The notes below the pieces were generated by a model. It was not told the origin of the DNA and did not search any database. It saw nothing but the letters and a program-made list of their open reading frames with translations. Shown piece by piece: positions 8,790-17,861 of a DNA stretch of 64,000 bases. The translations under genes and the position numbers were made by a program. Origin of the DNA: Leucobacter tardus (GTDB taxonomy: Bacteria > Actinomycetota > Actinomycetes > Actinomycetales > Microbacteriaceae). The stretch lies in the NCBI RefSeq assembly GCF_017583045.1, contig NZ_JAGFBF010000001.1:682001-746000 (forward strand), written 5' to 3'. The stretch's first letter is position 1. Each line of letters opens with the position of its first letter.

Positions 8790-10544
8790 ATGACCGAGTA
8801 CCCCGCGCACGCCAGTGCACCCTTCTTCGCCGCACGCGACCAGCTGCTGGAGCTCGCCGGCGACCCCGATCGCGCACGTCGCGAGTTCGTCTGGCCAGAG
8901 GTGGGCGACACGTTCAACTGGGCGCACGACGTCTTCGACGCCATCGCCGAGGGCAATGACACCACCGCGCTCTGGATCGTCGAAGCCGACGGAACCGAGA
9001 TCACGCGCACCTTCGCCGATCTCCAGCGGCGATCCGACCAGGTCGCGAACTGGATGCGCAGCGTCGGGGCGAAGCGGGGCGACGTCGCGATGCTCATGCT
9101 CGGCAACCGCGTCGAGCTCTGGGAGATCATGCTGGCGGCGATGAAGATCGGTGTCGTGCTGCTGCCGACATCGGTCGTGCTCGGCGAGCACGAGCTGGCC
9201 GATCGGGTCGAGCGCGGACGCGTCGACTTCGTCTTCGCCGCACCGGAGGACGCGGTGAAGTTCCGCAGCGTTCCCGGCGCGTACCGCGGCATCGGCGTCG
9301 GGCTCGATGCGGGATCGCGCGACCAGCGCGCCCTCCTCTTCGACTGGCTGCGCTACGAGGAGTCGAGCGCGGCATCGCACGCGCGCGTGCCGAAGCAGAC
9401 GACGAGTCAGGATCCGGCACTGCTCTACTTCACCTCGGGCACCACCAACCTGCCGAAGATCGTCGTGCACTCCCACACGAGCTACCCCGTCGGCCACCTC
9501 ACCACGCTCTCGTGGATCGGAGTGCGTCCCGGTGACGTCCACTCGGTGATCAGCGCGCCGGGGTGGGCGAAGCACGCCTGGTCGAGCTTCTTCGGGCCCT
9601 GGCACGTCGGCGCCACCATCTTCGTCGTGAACAGCGCGCGGTTCGACGCCGAGCACCTCGTCTCCGAGCTCGACCGGGCCGGAGTGACCACCTTCTGTGC
9701 CCCGCCGACGGTGTGGCGCATGCTCATCCAGCACCGTCTCGACCGGAAGCCGCGGGCGCTCCGAGAAGTGGTCTCCGCGGGCGAACCGCTGAACCCCGAG
9801 GTCATCGCCCGTATCCAGGAGTGGTGGGGCCTCGACATCCGCGACGGGTACGGGCAGACCGAGACGACAGCGCTGGTCGGGACGATCCCGGGGGATCCGC
9901 TCGTCGCCGGAGCCATGGGTCGGCCGCTTCCCGGCGTCGACGTCGCGCTCGTGGACCCCGTGAGCGGAGCCGAAGCCGCCGAGGGCGAGATCTGCCTCCG
10001 CATGTCTTCGCCCAGCGCCCACGGGGACCGGCCGGCCAATCTCATGCCCGGATACTTCGGAGATGATGCCGCGACCGCTCGCGCGACCGCGGGCGGGTTC
10101 TTCCACACGGGTGACGTCGCCAGCCGCGACGACGACGGTGTGCTCACGTTCATCGGTCGCACCGACGACATCTTCAAGTCGAGCGACTTCAAGGTCTCGC
10201 CGTTCGAGGTCGAGAGCGCGCTCCTCGAGCACGCCCACGTCGCCGAAGCCGCCGTCGTCGGTGCACCCGACGAGACGAAGCTCAACATCACGAAGGCGTA
10301 TGTGGCGCTCGCCGCCGGAGTCGCCGCCGACGGTGAGACCGCCCGCGCGATCCTCACCCACGCCCGCGAGACGCTGCCGCCCTACATGCGCGTGCGCCGC
10401 GTCGAGTTCTTCGAGCTGCCGAAGACGACCTCGGGCAAGATCCGTCGCGTCGAGCTGCGCATCCGCGAGGAGGAGGCGCACGCAGCGGGTCGGCGGATCG
10501 AGGCCGAGTGGCGCGAAGAGGACTTCCCCGGGCTCAAAGGCTGA
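8790..10544 (+). CDS. AMP-forming acyl-CoA synthetase
   Basis: A 584-residue member of the ANL adenylating family. LLYFTSGTTNLPKIVVHSH (about residues 211-229) is the P-loop-like A3 motif, DGYGQTETT (about 352-360) is A5, and FFHTGD with IGRTDDIFKSSDFKVSPFEVE holds the A7/A8 hinge. The final PKTTSGKIRR carries the catalytic lysine. Overall form is close to medium-chain or benzoate-type acyl-CoA ligases. It activates a carboxylic acid as an acyl-AMP, then as a CoA thioester. Position at the edge of an aromatic-catabolism region suggests an aromatic or hydroxycinnamic acid, which is inference only. The start ATG lies 5 nt after the DUF2207 stop. Confidence 0.88.
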   Translation: MTEYPAHASAPFFAARDQLLELAGDPDRARREFVWPEVGDTFNWAHDVFDAIAEGNDTTALWIVEADGTEITRTFADLQRRSDQVANWMRSVGAKRGDVAMLMLGNRVELWEIMLAAMKIGVVLLPTSVVLGEHELADRVERGRVDFVFAAPEDAVKFRSVPGAYRGIGVGLDAGSRDQRALLFDWLRYEESSAASHARVPKQTTSQDPALLYFTSGTTNLPKIVVHSHTSYPVGHLTTLSWIGVRPGDVHSVISAPGWAKHAWSSFFGPWHVGATIFVVNSARFDAEHLVSELDRAGVTTFCAPPTVWRMLIQHRLDRKPRALREVVSAGEPLNPEVIARIQEWWGLDIRDGYGQTETTALVGTIPGDPLVAGAMGRPLPGVDVALVDPVSGAEAAEGEICLRMSSPSAHGDRPANLMPGYFGDDAATARATAGGFFHTGDVASRDDDGVLTFIGRTDDIFKSSDFKVSPFEVESALLEHAHVAEAAVVGAPDETKLNITKAYVALAAGVAADGETARAILTHARETLPPYMRVRRVEFFELPKTTSGKIRRVELRIREEEAHAAGRRIEAEWREEDFPGLKG

Positions 10545-10607
10545 GTCGGCGCGGGTCGCGGCGCGTCACACGCGGTCACCCGATTGGGGTCTCGTCGCGA
10601 TCCTCAC

Positions 10608-10613
10608 TAGTCT
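10608..10613 (+). promoter_or_regulatory. -10 box of the MetE-like gene (leaderless)
   Basis: TAGTCT lies 7 nt before the ATG at 10621 with no ribosome-binding site between, which argues for an independent, leaderless transcript. Confidence 0.5.
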
Positions 10614-10620
10614 CGCCTGC

Positions 10621-11829
10621 ATGACCACGATCGAGACCACCACCGCCGGAAGCCTGCCCCGCACCGATGCCCTCATCGCCGCGAATGCCGCGCGCGAGTT
10701 CGCTGAGGACGGCTTCACGCTGCAGTCGACGCCGGAGTACCGGAGCCTGCTCGCTGAGGCGGTGCGCGACGTCGTCGACCGGCAGCGCGAGATCGGCATC
10801 ACGCAGCCGGGCGACGGCGAGTTCGGCAAGGCGATGTCGAGCGCGGTCGACTACGGTGCGTGGTGGAGCTACTCGTTCCAGCGGGTGAGCGGGCTCTCCC
10901 TCACGGGAGAGAACATCTTCTCGCAGCAGCCGGTGCGGTCGGAACCGGGGCAGGTGAGGCTCACGAGCTTCCCGGACCGCCGCGACTGGACGCGCTTCGC
11001 CGCCGCCTACGCGGATCCCGACAGCGGTATCGGCACCGGCAGCACCGCCACCGACTTCCCGAGCACCACGGGTGAGATCAGCTACATCGGACAGGATGCG
11101 GTCGCGTCGGACGCTCAGCACCTGAGCGCCGCGCTGCGAGCGGGTGAGACCGGCTTCCTGACCGCGATCGCTCCGGGATCGGCCGCCCGGATCCAGAACG
11201 ACTTCTACGGCTCGGACCAGGAGCACATCGACGCCTGGGTGTCGGCGTTGCGGCAGGAGTACCGCACCATCACCGACGCCGGCCTCGTGGTGCAGCTCGA
11301 CGATCCGTCACTGGCCGAGAACTGGGACCAGATCTCCCCCGAGCCCTCGGTGGAGGACTACCTGGCGTTCACTCAGATCCGGATCGACGCGATCAACGAG
11401 GCGATCACGGATCTCCCGAAGGAGCAGGTCAGACTGCACCTCTGCTGGGGATCCTGGCACGGCCCGCACACGACCGACATCGAGCTGCGGCACCTGCTGA
11501 AGACCGTGCTCGGTGCTCGAGTCGGGCAGATCTCGTTCGAGGCCGCCAACGCGCGCCACGAGCACGAGTGGGCGGTCTGGGAGGAGCAGCGCGACCTCAT
11601 TCCCGACGACCTCGTGCTGGTGCCCGGCGTGATCAGCCACTCCACGAACCTCGTCGAGCATCCCGATCTCGTGGCGCAGCGCATCGAACGCTTCGCGCGC
11701 ATCGTCGGCTCCGAGCGGGTCATCGCCGCCACGGACTGCGGTCTCGGCGGGCGCGTGCACGAGCAGATCGCGTGGGCGAAGCTCGAGTCGCTGGGCGAGG
11801 GGGCGCGGCGCGCGGCTCAGCGCGTGTGA
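10621..11829 (+). CDS. Core-MetE-type cobalamin-independent methyltransferase
   Basis: A 402-residue protein matching only the catalytic C-terminal half of MetE. Classic MetE is about 750 residues. All four zinc ligands can be placed: His273 and Cys275 in HLCWGSWHGPH, Glu307 in ISFEAANARHEHEW and Cys373 in TDCGLGGR. ITQPGDGEFGKAMS near residue 60 is also typical of this branch. Enzymes of this fold activate a thiol on zinc for methyl transfer. Beside a THF-dependent demethylation system it could consume methyl groups, but homocysteine is not proven as acceptor and methyl-THF is not proven as donor. The last 13 nt overlap the convergent iclR gene. Confidence 0.8.
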   Translation: MTTIETTTAGSLPRTDALIAANAAREFAEDGFTLQSTPEYRSLLAEAVRDVVDRQREIGITQPGDGEFGKAMSSAVDYGAWWSYSFQRVSGLSLTGENIFSQQPVRSEPGQVRLTSFPDRRDWTRFAAAYADPDSGIGTGSTATDFPSTTGEISYIGQDAVASDAQHLSAALRAGETGFLTAIAPGSAARIQNDFYGSDQEHIDAWVSALRQEYRTITDAGLVVQLDDPSLAENWDQISPEPSVEDYLAFTQIRIDAINEAITDLPKEQVRLHLCWGSWHGPHTTDIELRHLLKTVLGARVGQISFEAANARHEHEWAVWEEQRDLIPDDLVLVPGVISHSTNLVEHPDLVAQRIERFARIVGSERVIAATDCGLGGRVHEQIAWAKLESLGEGARRAAQRV

Positions 11830-12701
11830 GGACTCTCCGAGTGCCGCTCCCGGTGCATGCGCCGATGCTCGGCGTCCTCGTCCGTGTCGAGCGTCGCGAA
11901 GTACTCGAGGGAGGCGCGCGACGTCGTGAGCAGCGGCTGAATGCCCGTCTCGGTCGAGAGCAGCGCCTGTGAGATGCCTCGTGCCGCGCCCTTGAGCAGT
12001 TCGACTGTGCCGAGCACGGGCGTGTCATCGCGGGCGACCACGACGCCGAGCGCGGCCACCGGCACCCCGTACGGCCCCATGACCGGCACCGCGATGCCGC
12101 GGGACTGCACATGGATGAACCCGTCGCACACGGCGTGCCCGCGCGCGTGCGCCTGGCGGATGAGCCGACGGAGTTCCGCCCCGTCCGCCGGCGTCTCGCG
12201 GGTGGTGCGCGGCCAGCCCTCGGCGATCACGGCGTCGATGAGGCTCTCCTCCGCGTGCGCGAGCAGCACGATGCCGCTCGAGCTCAACGGGACGGGAATG
12301 CGGCCGCCGATCAGCGTCGCGTTGATGACCGCGTCGCGCGTGGACTGCCGGTCGATGAACAGCACCTCGTGACCGCGCAGCACCGCGAGCTGGGTGTGCT
12401 GTCGCACCCGCACGTGGACCGCGTCGAGCCACGGTCGCGCGAGCTCGCGGAGGCCGAGGGCGCCCGGGGTGCGCGATGCGTACTCCCAGAGCCGGGTGCC
12501 GAGCCGATACAGCCGTCCGGGCGCGCGCTCGACCAGGCCCTCGTCCAGGAGCTCGGCGAGGAGCCGGTGCGTCGACGAGGTGGCGAGGCCGGTAATGGCG
12601 ACGATCTCGGAGAGGGTGAGTTCCGGCCGCTGCGGCTCGAACGCATCGAGAATGCGCAGGTGCTTGCGGAGCACCGATTCGCCGTCGGATCGTCTCGCCA
12701 T
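11817..12701 (-). CDS. IclR-family transcriptional regulator
   Basis: A 294-residue IclR protein. The N-terminal winged helix (about residues 10-75) includes LTLSEIVAITGLATSSTHRLL. The C-terminal effector domain (about 90-260) includes VLFIDRQSTRDAVI and SSSGIVLLAHA. IclR proteins often control aromatic acid degradation (PcaR, PobR types) and bind a palindrome in a divergent promoter. Here a 17-nt palindrome (12754-12770) lies between this gene and the divergent reductase-P450 operon, and the same palindrome recurs before the ABC transporter operon, so both are the likely targets. The ATG at 12701 is preferred because it gives the normal family N-terminus. Confidence 0.9.
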   Translation of the reverse strand: MARRSDGESVLRKHLRILDAFEPQRPELTLSEIVAITGLATSSTHRLLAELLDEGLVERAPGRLYRLGTRLWEYASRTPGALGLRELARPWLDAVHVRVRQHTQLAVLRGHEVLFIDRQSTRDAVINATLIGGRIPVPLSSSGIVLLAHAEESLIDAVIAEGWPRTTRETPADGAELRRLIRQAHARGHAVCDGFIHVQSRGIAVPVMGPYGVPVAALGVVVARDDTPVLGTVELLKGAARGISQALLSTETGIQPLLTTSRASLEYFATLDTDEDAEHRRMHRERHSESPHTR

Positions 12702-12753
12702 TCGGGCCTCCGGGCTCCATCGCCAGTGCGGGAATCCGGGGCTCTCCGCTCGG

Positions 12754-12770
12754 ATTCCGTTCAATGGAAT
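12754..12770. promoter_or_regulatory. Palindromic operator between iclR and the reductase-P450 operon
   Basis: ATTCCGTTCAATGGAAT is an inverted repeat around a central base, with one mismatched pair. It lies in the 109-nt divergent spacer and overlaps a possible -10 region (ATACTA). The same palindrome in perfect form occurs at 22668-22684. Assignment to the adjacent IclR protein is inference from position and site type. Confidence 0.7.
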
Positions 12771-12810
12771 ACTAGCCCACGCGGTGAGCGAGGCGACCCA
12801 CACTGAGTGC

Positions 12811-13767
12811 ATGAACACCGCTGTTCCTGCAACGCTCACCGTGACGAGCAAGCGCGTCGTCGCCGAGGACGTCGTCGAGTTCGTCCTCGGCAGCGCCGAC
12901 GGCCGGCGCCTGCCCGATTGGGCGCCCGGCGCACACATCGATCTCGCGCTGCCGCGCAGCGGCACGATGCGGCAGTACTCGCTCTGCGGCGATCGCTGGC
13001 GGGCGGACGCCTACACGATCATGGTGCAGCGGGAGCCCGACGGCAGGGGCGGGTCAGCGGAGCTGCACGACGTGGTCGAGGTCGGTGACACCCTCGAGTT
13101 CGGCGGGCCGCGCAATCACTTCCGGATGGCACCGGCCGAGGAGTACCTCTTCGTCGCCGGCGGCATCGGCATCACCCCGCTGATCCCGATGGTCGATCAA
13201 GCGCGGCGACTCGACCTGCCGTGGCGACTGCTGTACCTCGGACGCAGCGCCGCGAGGCTCGCGGCGCGCGCGCAGCTCGAACGACTCGACGGCGGGCGGC
13301 GGCGAGTGACCGTGCACGACGCGGGTCGCGCCGGGCGAGCGCGGCTCGCCGACTGGCGCCCCGCAGATCCGCGGGTGCGGGTGTTCGCCTGCGGCCCCGC
13401 GCGACTGCTCGATGCGGTCGAGAGCTGGGGTGCGGCTCCCGGCGGCCTGCCGCCGCGGGTCGAGCGCTTCACCGCAGACGCTCAGGGCGGTGCAGCCGCG
13501 ACCGCGTTCGAGGTGGTGGCCGCGCGCAGCGGCGTCTCCACCGTCGTCGATCCCGTCGAAAGCGTGGCCGACGCCCTGCGCCGGTCGGGCGTCGACGTGA
13601 TCACGTCGTGCGCCCAGGGGGTCTGCGGGACCTGCGAGACCGGGGTGCTCGCGGGCGAACCCGACCACCGCGACTCGCTGCTCGACGACGACGAGCGCCG
13701 ATCGGGTACCTGCATGTTCCCCTGCGTCTCGCGCAGCCGCGGACCACGACTCGTCCTCGACCTCTGA
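12811..13767 (+). CDS. Phthalate-dioxygenase-reductase-type oxidoreductase (FMN, 2Fe-2S), P450 partner
   Basis: A 318-residue reductase. MRQYSLCGD (near residue 55) is the flavin-binding RxYS motif, FVAGGIGITPLIPMV (near 115) binds NAD(P)H, and the C-terminal ferredoxin domain has Cys267, Cys272, Cys275 and Cys305 in the C-x4-C-x2-C-x29-C pattern of plant-type 2Fe-2S clusters. This is the domain order of phthalate dioxygenase and vanillate demethylase reductases. No Rieske oxygenase is nearby. Instead a P450 gene follows 44 nt downstream, so it most likely delivers electrons from NADH to that P450 as a two-component system. Confidence 0.9.
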   Translation: MNTAVPATLTVTSKRVVAEDVVEFVLGSADGRRLPDWAPGAHIDLALPRSGTMRQYSLCGDRWRADAYTIMVQREPDGRGGSAELHDVVEVGDTLEFGGPRNHFRMAPAEEYLFVAGGIGITPLIPMVDQARRLDLPWRLLYLGRSAARLAARAQLERLDGGRRRVTVHDAGRAGRARLADWRPADPRVRVFACGPARLLDAVESWGAAPGGLPPRVERFTADAQGGAAATAFEVVAARSGVSTVVDPVESVADALRRSGVDVITSCAQGVCGTCETGVLAGEPDHRDSLLDDDERRSGTCMFPCVSRSRGPRLVLDL

Positions 13768-13811
13768 TCCCGAACGACCACCCCGACCGCACGCAGCCGT
13801 TGGAGGCAGCC

Positions 13812-15038
13812 ATGACCGCGACCCCCCGGGCGATGCCCGCGCCACCGGTGCACGACGCACCCGTGATCGACATCGACCCCTTCTCCGAAGCGTTCCTCGC
13901 CGACCCGATGCCGTACCACGAGCGGCTCCGCGAGACGGCGGCCGTGACGATCCTGCAACCGTACGGGGTGTACGCGGTCGCCCGCTACGACGACGTGCAC
14001 CGGGCGCTGACGGACTGGCAGGGGCTCCAGTCCGCCGCCGGCGTCGGACTCGCGAACTTCACGCACGAGGAGCCGTGGCGTGCGCCGAGCGTGCTGCTCG
14101 AAGCGGACCCGCCGCGCCATGACGCGCCCCGCGCGGTACTGCAGCGACTGCTATCGCCCCGACGCCTGCAGACGTTCGCGGCGCAGTGGCGTGCCGACGC
14201 CGATGCGATCGTCGACGACCTGCTCACCCACGGGCGAGAGTTCGACGCGGTCACCGACCTCGCCGAGGTGTTCCCGCTGCGCGTGTTCCCGGATGCGGTG
14301 GGGCTGGGGGAGGACGGCCGCGAGCACCTGCTCCCGTACGGCGACTTCGCCTTCAACGCGTTCGGCCCGCAGAACCGGCTCGTCACCGAGGCGCAGCAGC
14401 GAATCGGCCCCTCGGTGACGTGGGTCGGCGAGCAGTGCCGACGCGATCGACTCGCGGCGGGGAGCATCGGCGCGCAGATCTGGGAGGCGGCGGACCGCGG
14501 CGACATCACGCAGGAGCAGGCACCGCTCGTCGTCCGCTCGCTCCTCACGGCCGGCGTCGACACCACCGTCACCGGCATCGCCGCGGTGCTCCGCGCCATG
14601 GCCGATCGGCCGGAGGACTGGCGGCGGGTCCGCGAGGACCGCTCGCTCCTGCCGCGCGTATTCGAGGAGGCCGTGCGCCTCGAGTCCCCCGTGCAGACCT
14701 TCTTCCGCACCACCACGGCACCCGTCGAGATCGCCGGCGTCCCGATTCCGGCGGGCGAGAAGGTGCTGATGTTCCTCGGGGCGGCGAACCGGGATCGACG
14801 CCGATGGAGCGATCCGCACGTGTTCGACCTCGATCGCGACCCCTCCGGTCACGTCGCCTTCGGGATGGGACTGCACCAGTGCGTCGGCCAGCACATCGCA
14901 CGGCTCGAAGCCGTCTCGGTGCTCGACGCGCTCCTCGACCGAGTGGTCGCACTCGAATCCGCCGGACCCGAGCGACGCCACCTCAACAACACGCTGCGCG
15001 GCTTCGAGTCGCTGCCGATGCGGTGGACGGCGGCCTGA
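13812..15038 (+). CDS. Cytochrome P450, CYP199-like, probable aromatic O-demethylase
   Basis: A 408-residue bacterial P450 with no membrane anchor. The I-helix oxygen-activation motif AGVDTT is at residues 247-252, the ExxR motif (EAVR) at 286-289, and the heme loop FGMGLHQCVG places the ligand at Cys357. The early DPPRHD (100-105) is also typical. The general outline resembles CYP199 enzymes that O-demethylate 4-methoxybenzoates, and the reductase directly upstream matches systems in which a phthalate-family reductase supports such a P450. The substrate is not proven. Guaiacyl or para-methoxy aromatic acids fit the surrounding catabolic genes. It converges on the extradiol dioxygenase gene. 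Confidence 0.88.
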   Translation: MTATPRAMPAPPVHDAPVIDIDPFSEAFLADPMPYHERLRETAAVTILQPYGVYAVARYDDVHRALTDWQGLQSAAGVGLANFTHEEPWRAPSVLLEADPPRHDAPRAVLQRLLSPRRLQTFAAQWRADADAIVDDLLTHGREFDAVTDLAEVFPLRVFPDAVGLGEDGREHLLPYGDFAFNAFGPQNRLVTEAQQRIGPSVTWVGEQCRRDRLAAGSIGAQIWEAADRGDITQEQAPLVVRSLLTAGVDTTVTGIAAVLRAMADRPEDWRRVREDRSLLPRVFEEAVRLESPVQTFFRTTTAPVEIAGVPIPAGEKVLMFLGAANRDRRRWSDPHVFDLDRDPSGHVAFGMGLHQCVGQHIARLEAVSVLDALLDRVVALESAGPERRHLNNTLRGFESLPMRWTAA

Positions 15039-15051
15039 CGGCGATGTCGTT

Positions 15052-16002
15052 TCAGACCACCGGGGTGCCGTGCGTGTGGAAGCTCTCGATGGTCTTCATG
15101 CCCCACGCCTGACCCTTCTTCCGCTCCTCCTCGCTCCACTCGACGACCGGCTGGTCGGGGTCGAGGAGGAGGCGTGCACCGGCGTTGGCGAACTCGATGC
15201 GGTTGCCGCCCGGCTCCCAGACGTACAGGAAGAACGTCTGGTTGATCGCGTGCTTGTGCGGTCCGGACTCGATGTAGATGCCGTTCTCCAGGAAGATGTC
15301 GGCAGCTTTGAGGATGTCCTCGCGCGTGTCCGGGGCGAAGGCGATGTGGTGGAGGCGATTGCCGTGCTTCGTCCAATCGTCGCTGTACACGACGTCGTAC
15401 GACTTCAGCCCGAAGTGGAACCACCAGGCGGCGAACTTGCCGCTGTCGAGACGGATCCGCTCGCTCTCGCGCATGGCGAGCGCATCGGCGAGGAAGGCGC
15501 CGTTCGCTTCGACATCCTTGCCGAGAAAATTGATGTGATCGATGCGCCGCGCGTTGATGCCTCGCCCCGGAAACGCCGACGCCTGGTTCTTCAGCGCCGG
15601 TCGGTCCTCGTCTCCCGCGACATAGCGTTCAGTCTCGTAGTAGATCGCCATCGAGTGCCCGTCGGGGTCGCGGAACATGAACGTCGAGCCGGTGCCGACT
15701 TCACCATCGACCCACCCCTCTCCGAGGCCGAGGCGCTCGATGGCGGCCACCCGACGCTCGAGCGCCCTCTGACTCGCGGCGCGGAAGGAAGTGCGGCCGA
15801 CGCCGGCCGCATCGGAGGCGGTGAGTTTGATCGTGTAGCGCTCGTACTCGTCCCAGGTGCGCAGGAATGCCACCCCGTCCGTCTGCTCGACAACGCGCAT
15901 GGCCAGCAGATCTCGGAAGAACCAGAGGCTCTCGTCGAATTTCGGAGTGAGGAGTTCGACGTTCGCCAGGTGAGCGACGTCGAAGGCGGTCGAATCAGTC
16001 AT
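15052..16002 (-). CDS. VOC-fold extradiol dioxygenase (catechol 2,3-dioxygenase type)
   Basis: A 316-residue type I extradiol dioxygenase of two VOC modules. The Fe(II) ligands are His156 (RRIDHINF), His219 (RLHHIAF) and Glu270 (GGNRIEF). The second-sphere His251 and Tyr260 fall where XylE has His246 and Tyr255, so the active site looks intact. It cleaves an aromatic ring next to vicinal hydroxyls. It ends an operon encoding GalB, GalC and GalD homologues, which process the gallate ring-cleavage product, and no LigB-type dioxygenase is present in the window. Gallate or 3-O-methylgallate is therefore the inferred substrate. A catechol role remains possible. Confidence 0.9.
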   Translation of the reverse strand: MTDSTAFDVAHLANVELLTPKFDESLWFFRDLLAMRVVEQTDGVAFLRTWDEYERYTIKLTASDAAGVGRTSFRAASQRALERRVAAIERLGLGEGWVDGEVGTGSTFMFRDPDGHSMAIYYETERYVAGDEDRPALKNQASAFPGRGINARRIDHINFLGKDVEANGAFLADALAMRESERIRLDSGKFAAWWFHFGLKSYDVVYSDDWTKHGNRLHHIAFAPDTREDILKAADIFLENGIYIESGPHKHAINQTFFLYVWEPGGNRIEFANAGARLLLDPDQPVVEWSEEERKKGQAWGMKTIESFHTHGTPVV

Positions 16003-16042
16003 GGTCTGGTCCTCTCGGGCGGGGTTCGGGTGCGGTGCGTGG

Positions 16043-17125
16043 TCAGCGGTGCGGTCTCGGGAAGACGAGCCCGTCGAAGATCTTGCGCGCGGTGCGCAGG
16101 GTGACGGAGGAGGCGGCCACGGCGCCGACGCCCGGGCGGTCTTCGACCCGCACGAGCGCGTCGAAGCGACCGCTCGGGTGTTCGATCGTCACGCGACGGT
16201 CATCGGAGAGCTCGGCGATCTCGTGGGCGATCGAGCCGGGGATCCGCGCCCCTGCGGCGACGGACGCCGCCATGAGGACACCGATCGCGGGGTGGACGCG
16301 GTGCGGAATGAACGCCCGCGCGGTGAGCGTGCCTCCGTGACGCGGCGGTGAGACGAGGATCATCTTCGGAACCGTCTGCGCGGCGACGTCGCCGAGCCCC
16401 ATGCGCGGTCCTGCCTGCAGCCGTATGGCTTCGAGGCTCGTCGTGAGTGCGGCGCTCGCCTCGAGTGTCGCTGGCTCCTCATCGCCGGACAGACCGAAAT
16501 CGGCCGCGTCGAGCACGACGACGGGCATGCCGCAGTCGACGATTGTCACCCGTCGCCCATCGATGTCATCGACGGTGTTCCCGGTCGGCAGGAGCGGTGA
16601 GCCGCTCCCGGTCATCTCGATCTCGATCGGAGCTGCGGTGCCCGGAACTCCGTCGATCGCCTGGTCTCCGTCGTACGCGACGGCACCGGATCGTATCGGA
16701 AAGGTCGCCGTGGCCACGTCGCCGGTGTTGAGGAGTCGAATGGTGACCGACGTGCGACCCTCGCCCGGTTGTACGAGTCCGCGCTCAACTGCGAACGGAC
16801 CGACGCCCGCGAGCAGATTGCCGCACGTCTGCCGGTCGGCCACCTCGGCTGTGGCGACGCCGACCTGCAAGAAGAGGTAGTCGACATCGATGCCCGGAGC
16901 CTCCGATCGCGAGACGATCGCCACCTTGCTGGTGAGCGGGTGCGCGCCGCCGAGGCCGTCGATCTGCCGTTCGTCCGGGCTGCCCATGACGCGCAGCAGC
17001 AGGTCATCGATCGACGGGCGCTCCGCCGGAAGGTCCTCGGCCAGGAAGAACGCGCCTTTGGACGTGCCGCCCCGCATCAGCATGCAGGGCAGTCCATCGG
17101 TGTCCGGCCGGCGCGCGGTGTTCAT
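16043..17125 (-). CDS. galD: 4-oxalomesaconate tautomerase (PrpF/GalD family)
   Basis: A 360-residue PrpF-family isomerase with a diaminopimelate-epimerase-like fold. It starts with LPCMLMRGGTSKGAFF, the usual GalD/PrpF opening. Later DRQTCGNLLAGVGPFA and RAFIPHRVHPAIGVLMAA follow the family. GalD converts the keto form of 4-oxalomesaconate to its enol form after extradiol cleavage of gallate. Relatives act on methylaconitate, but company of galB and galC homologues favours the gallate role. The ATG overlaps the galC stop by 4 nt. The dioxygenase gene follows after 40 nt. Confidence 0.82.
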   Translation of the reverse strand: MNTARRPDTDGLPCMLMRGGTSKGAFFLAEDLPAERPSIDDLLLRVMGSPDERQIDGLGGAHPLTSKVAIVSRSEAPGIDVDYLFLQVGVATAEVADRQTCGNLLAGVGPFAVERGLVQPGEGRTSVTIRLLNTGDVATATFPIRSGAVAYDGDQAIDGVPGTAAPIEIEMTGSGSPLLPTGNTVDDIDGRRVTIVDCGMPVVVLDAADFGLSGDEEPATLEASAALTTSLEAIRLQAGPRMGLGDVAAQTVPKMILVSPPRHGGTLTARAFIPHRVHPAIGVLMAASVAAGARIPGSIAHEIAELSDDRRVTIEHPSGRFDALVRVEDRPGVGAVAASSVTLRTARKIFDGLVFPRPHR

Positions 17126-17861
17126 CGCGGCGCAGAACCCTCGAACTCGGCCTGCGTCAGCGTGCGCACGCCCAGGTCGGCGAGCAGGGTGCGCAGGCCC
17201 TTGCGATCCAGGCTCAATGCGCCTTCGGCGTACGCCCGCCGGTCGGCCTCCTCTTTCTCGGCGCGCTGATCCGCCGCCTGCAGGGTCGCTCCCGCGAGGG
17301 CCCGGGGCACGCAGACGACACCGTCGTCGTCGGCGACGATCACGTCTCCGGGGCGGATGAGCGCCCCCTCGACGATGATCGGCACATTGACCGAACCGGC
17401 CGTGGCCTTGACGGTGCCCTGGGCATGGACCGCCCCGGACCAGACCGGGAAGTCGAGGTCGCGGAGGTCGGCGGTGTCGCGGACTCCGGTCGTGGTCACG
17501 ATTCCCCGTACGCCCCGCGCGTGCAGCGCTGTGGCGAAGAGGTCGCCGAACGCACCGTCGAGCGACGGGGATGTGGTCGTGACGACGAGCACGTCGCCCG
17601 GCTCGCACTGCTCGATGGCGGCGTGGATCATGAGATTGTCGCCCGGCCAGCACAGCACCGTGACGGCGGAGCCCGCGATGCGCGCGTCGCGCTGCCGAGG
17701 AGTGACGCCGTGACCGACGAGCCCCTCCCGTCCCAACGCCTCGTGGACGGTCGCCACGCCGTGCACCCCGAGCGCGTCGATGGTCGCGGCGTCGGCCCGT
17801 GCGATGTCGGTGACGACGACCCCGGTCCTGCCGACGCCCTCCGCCGGCGCAGGCGTGGCGG

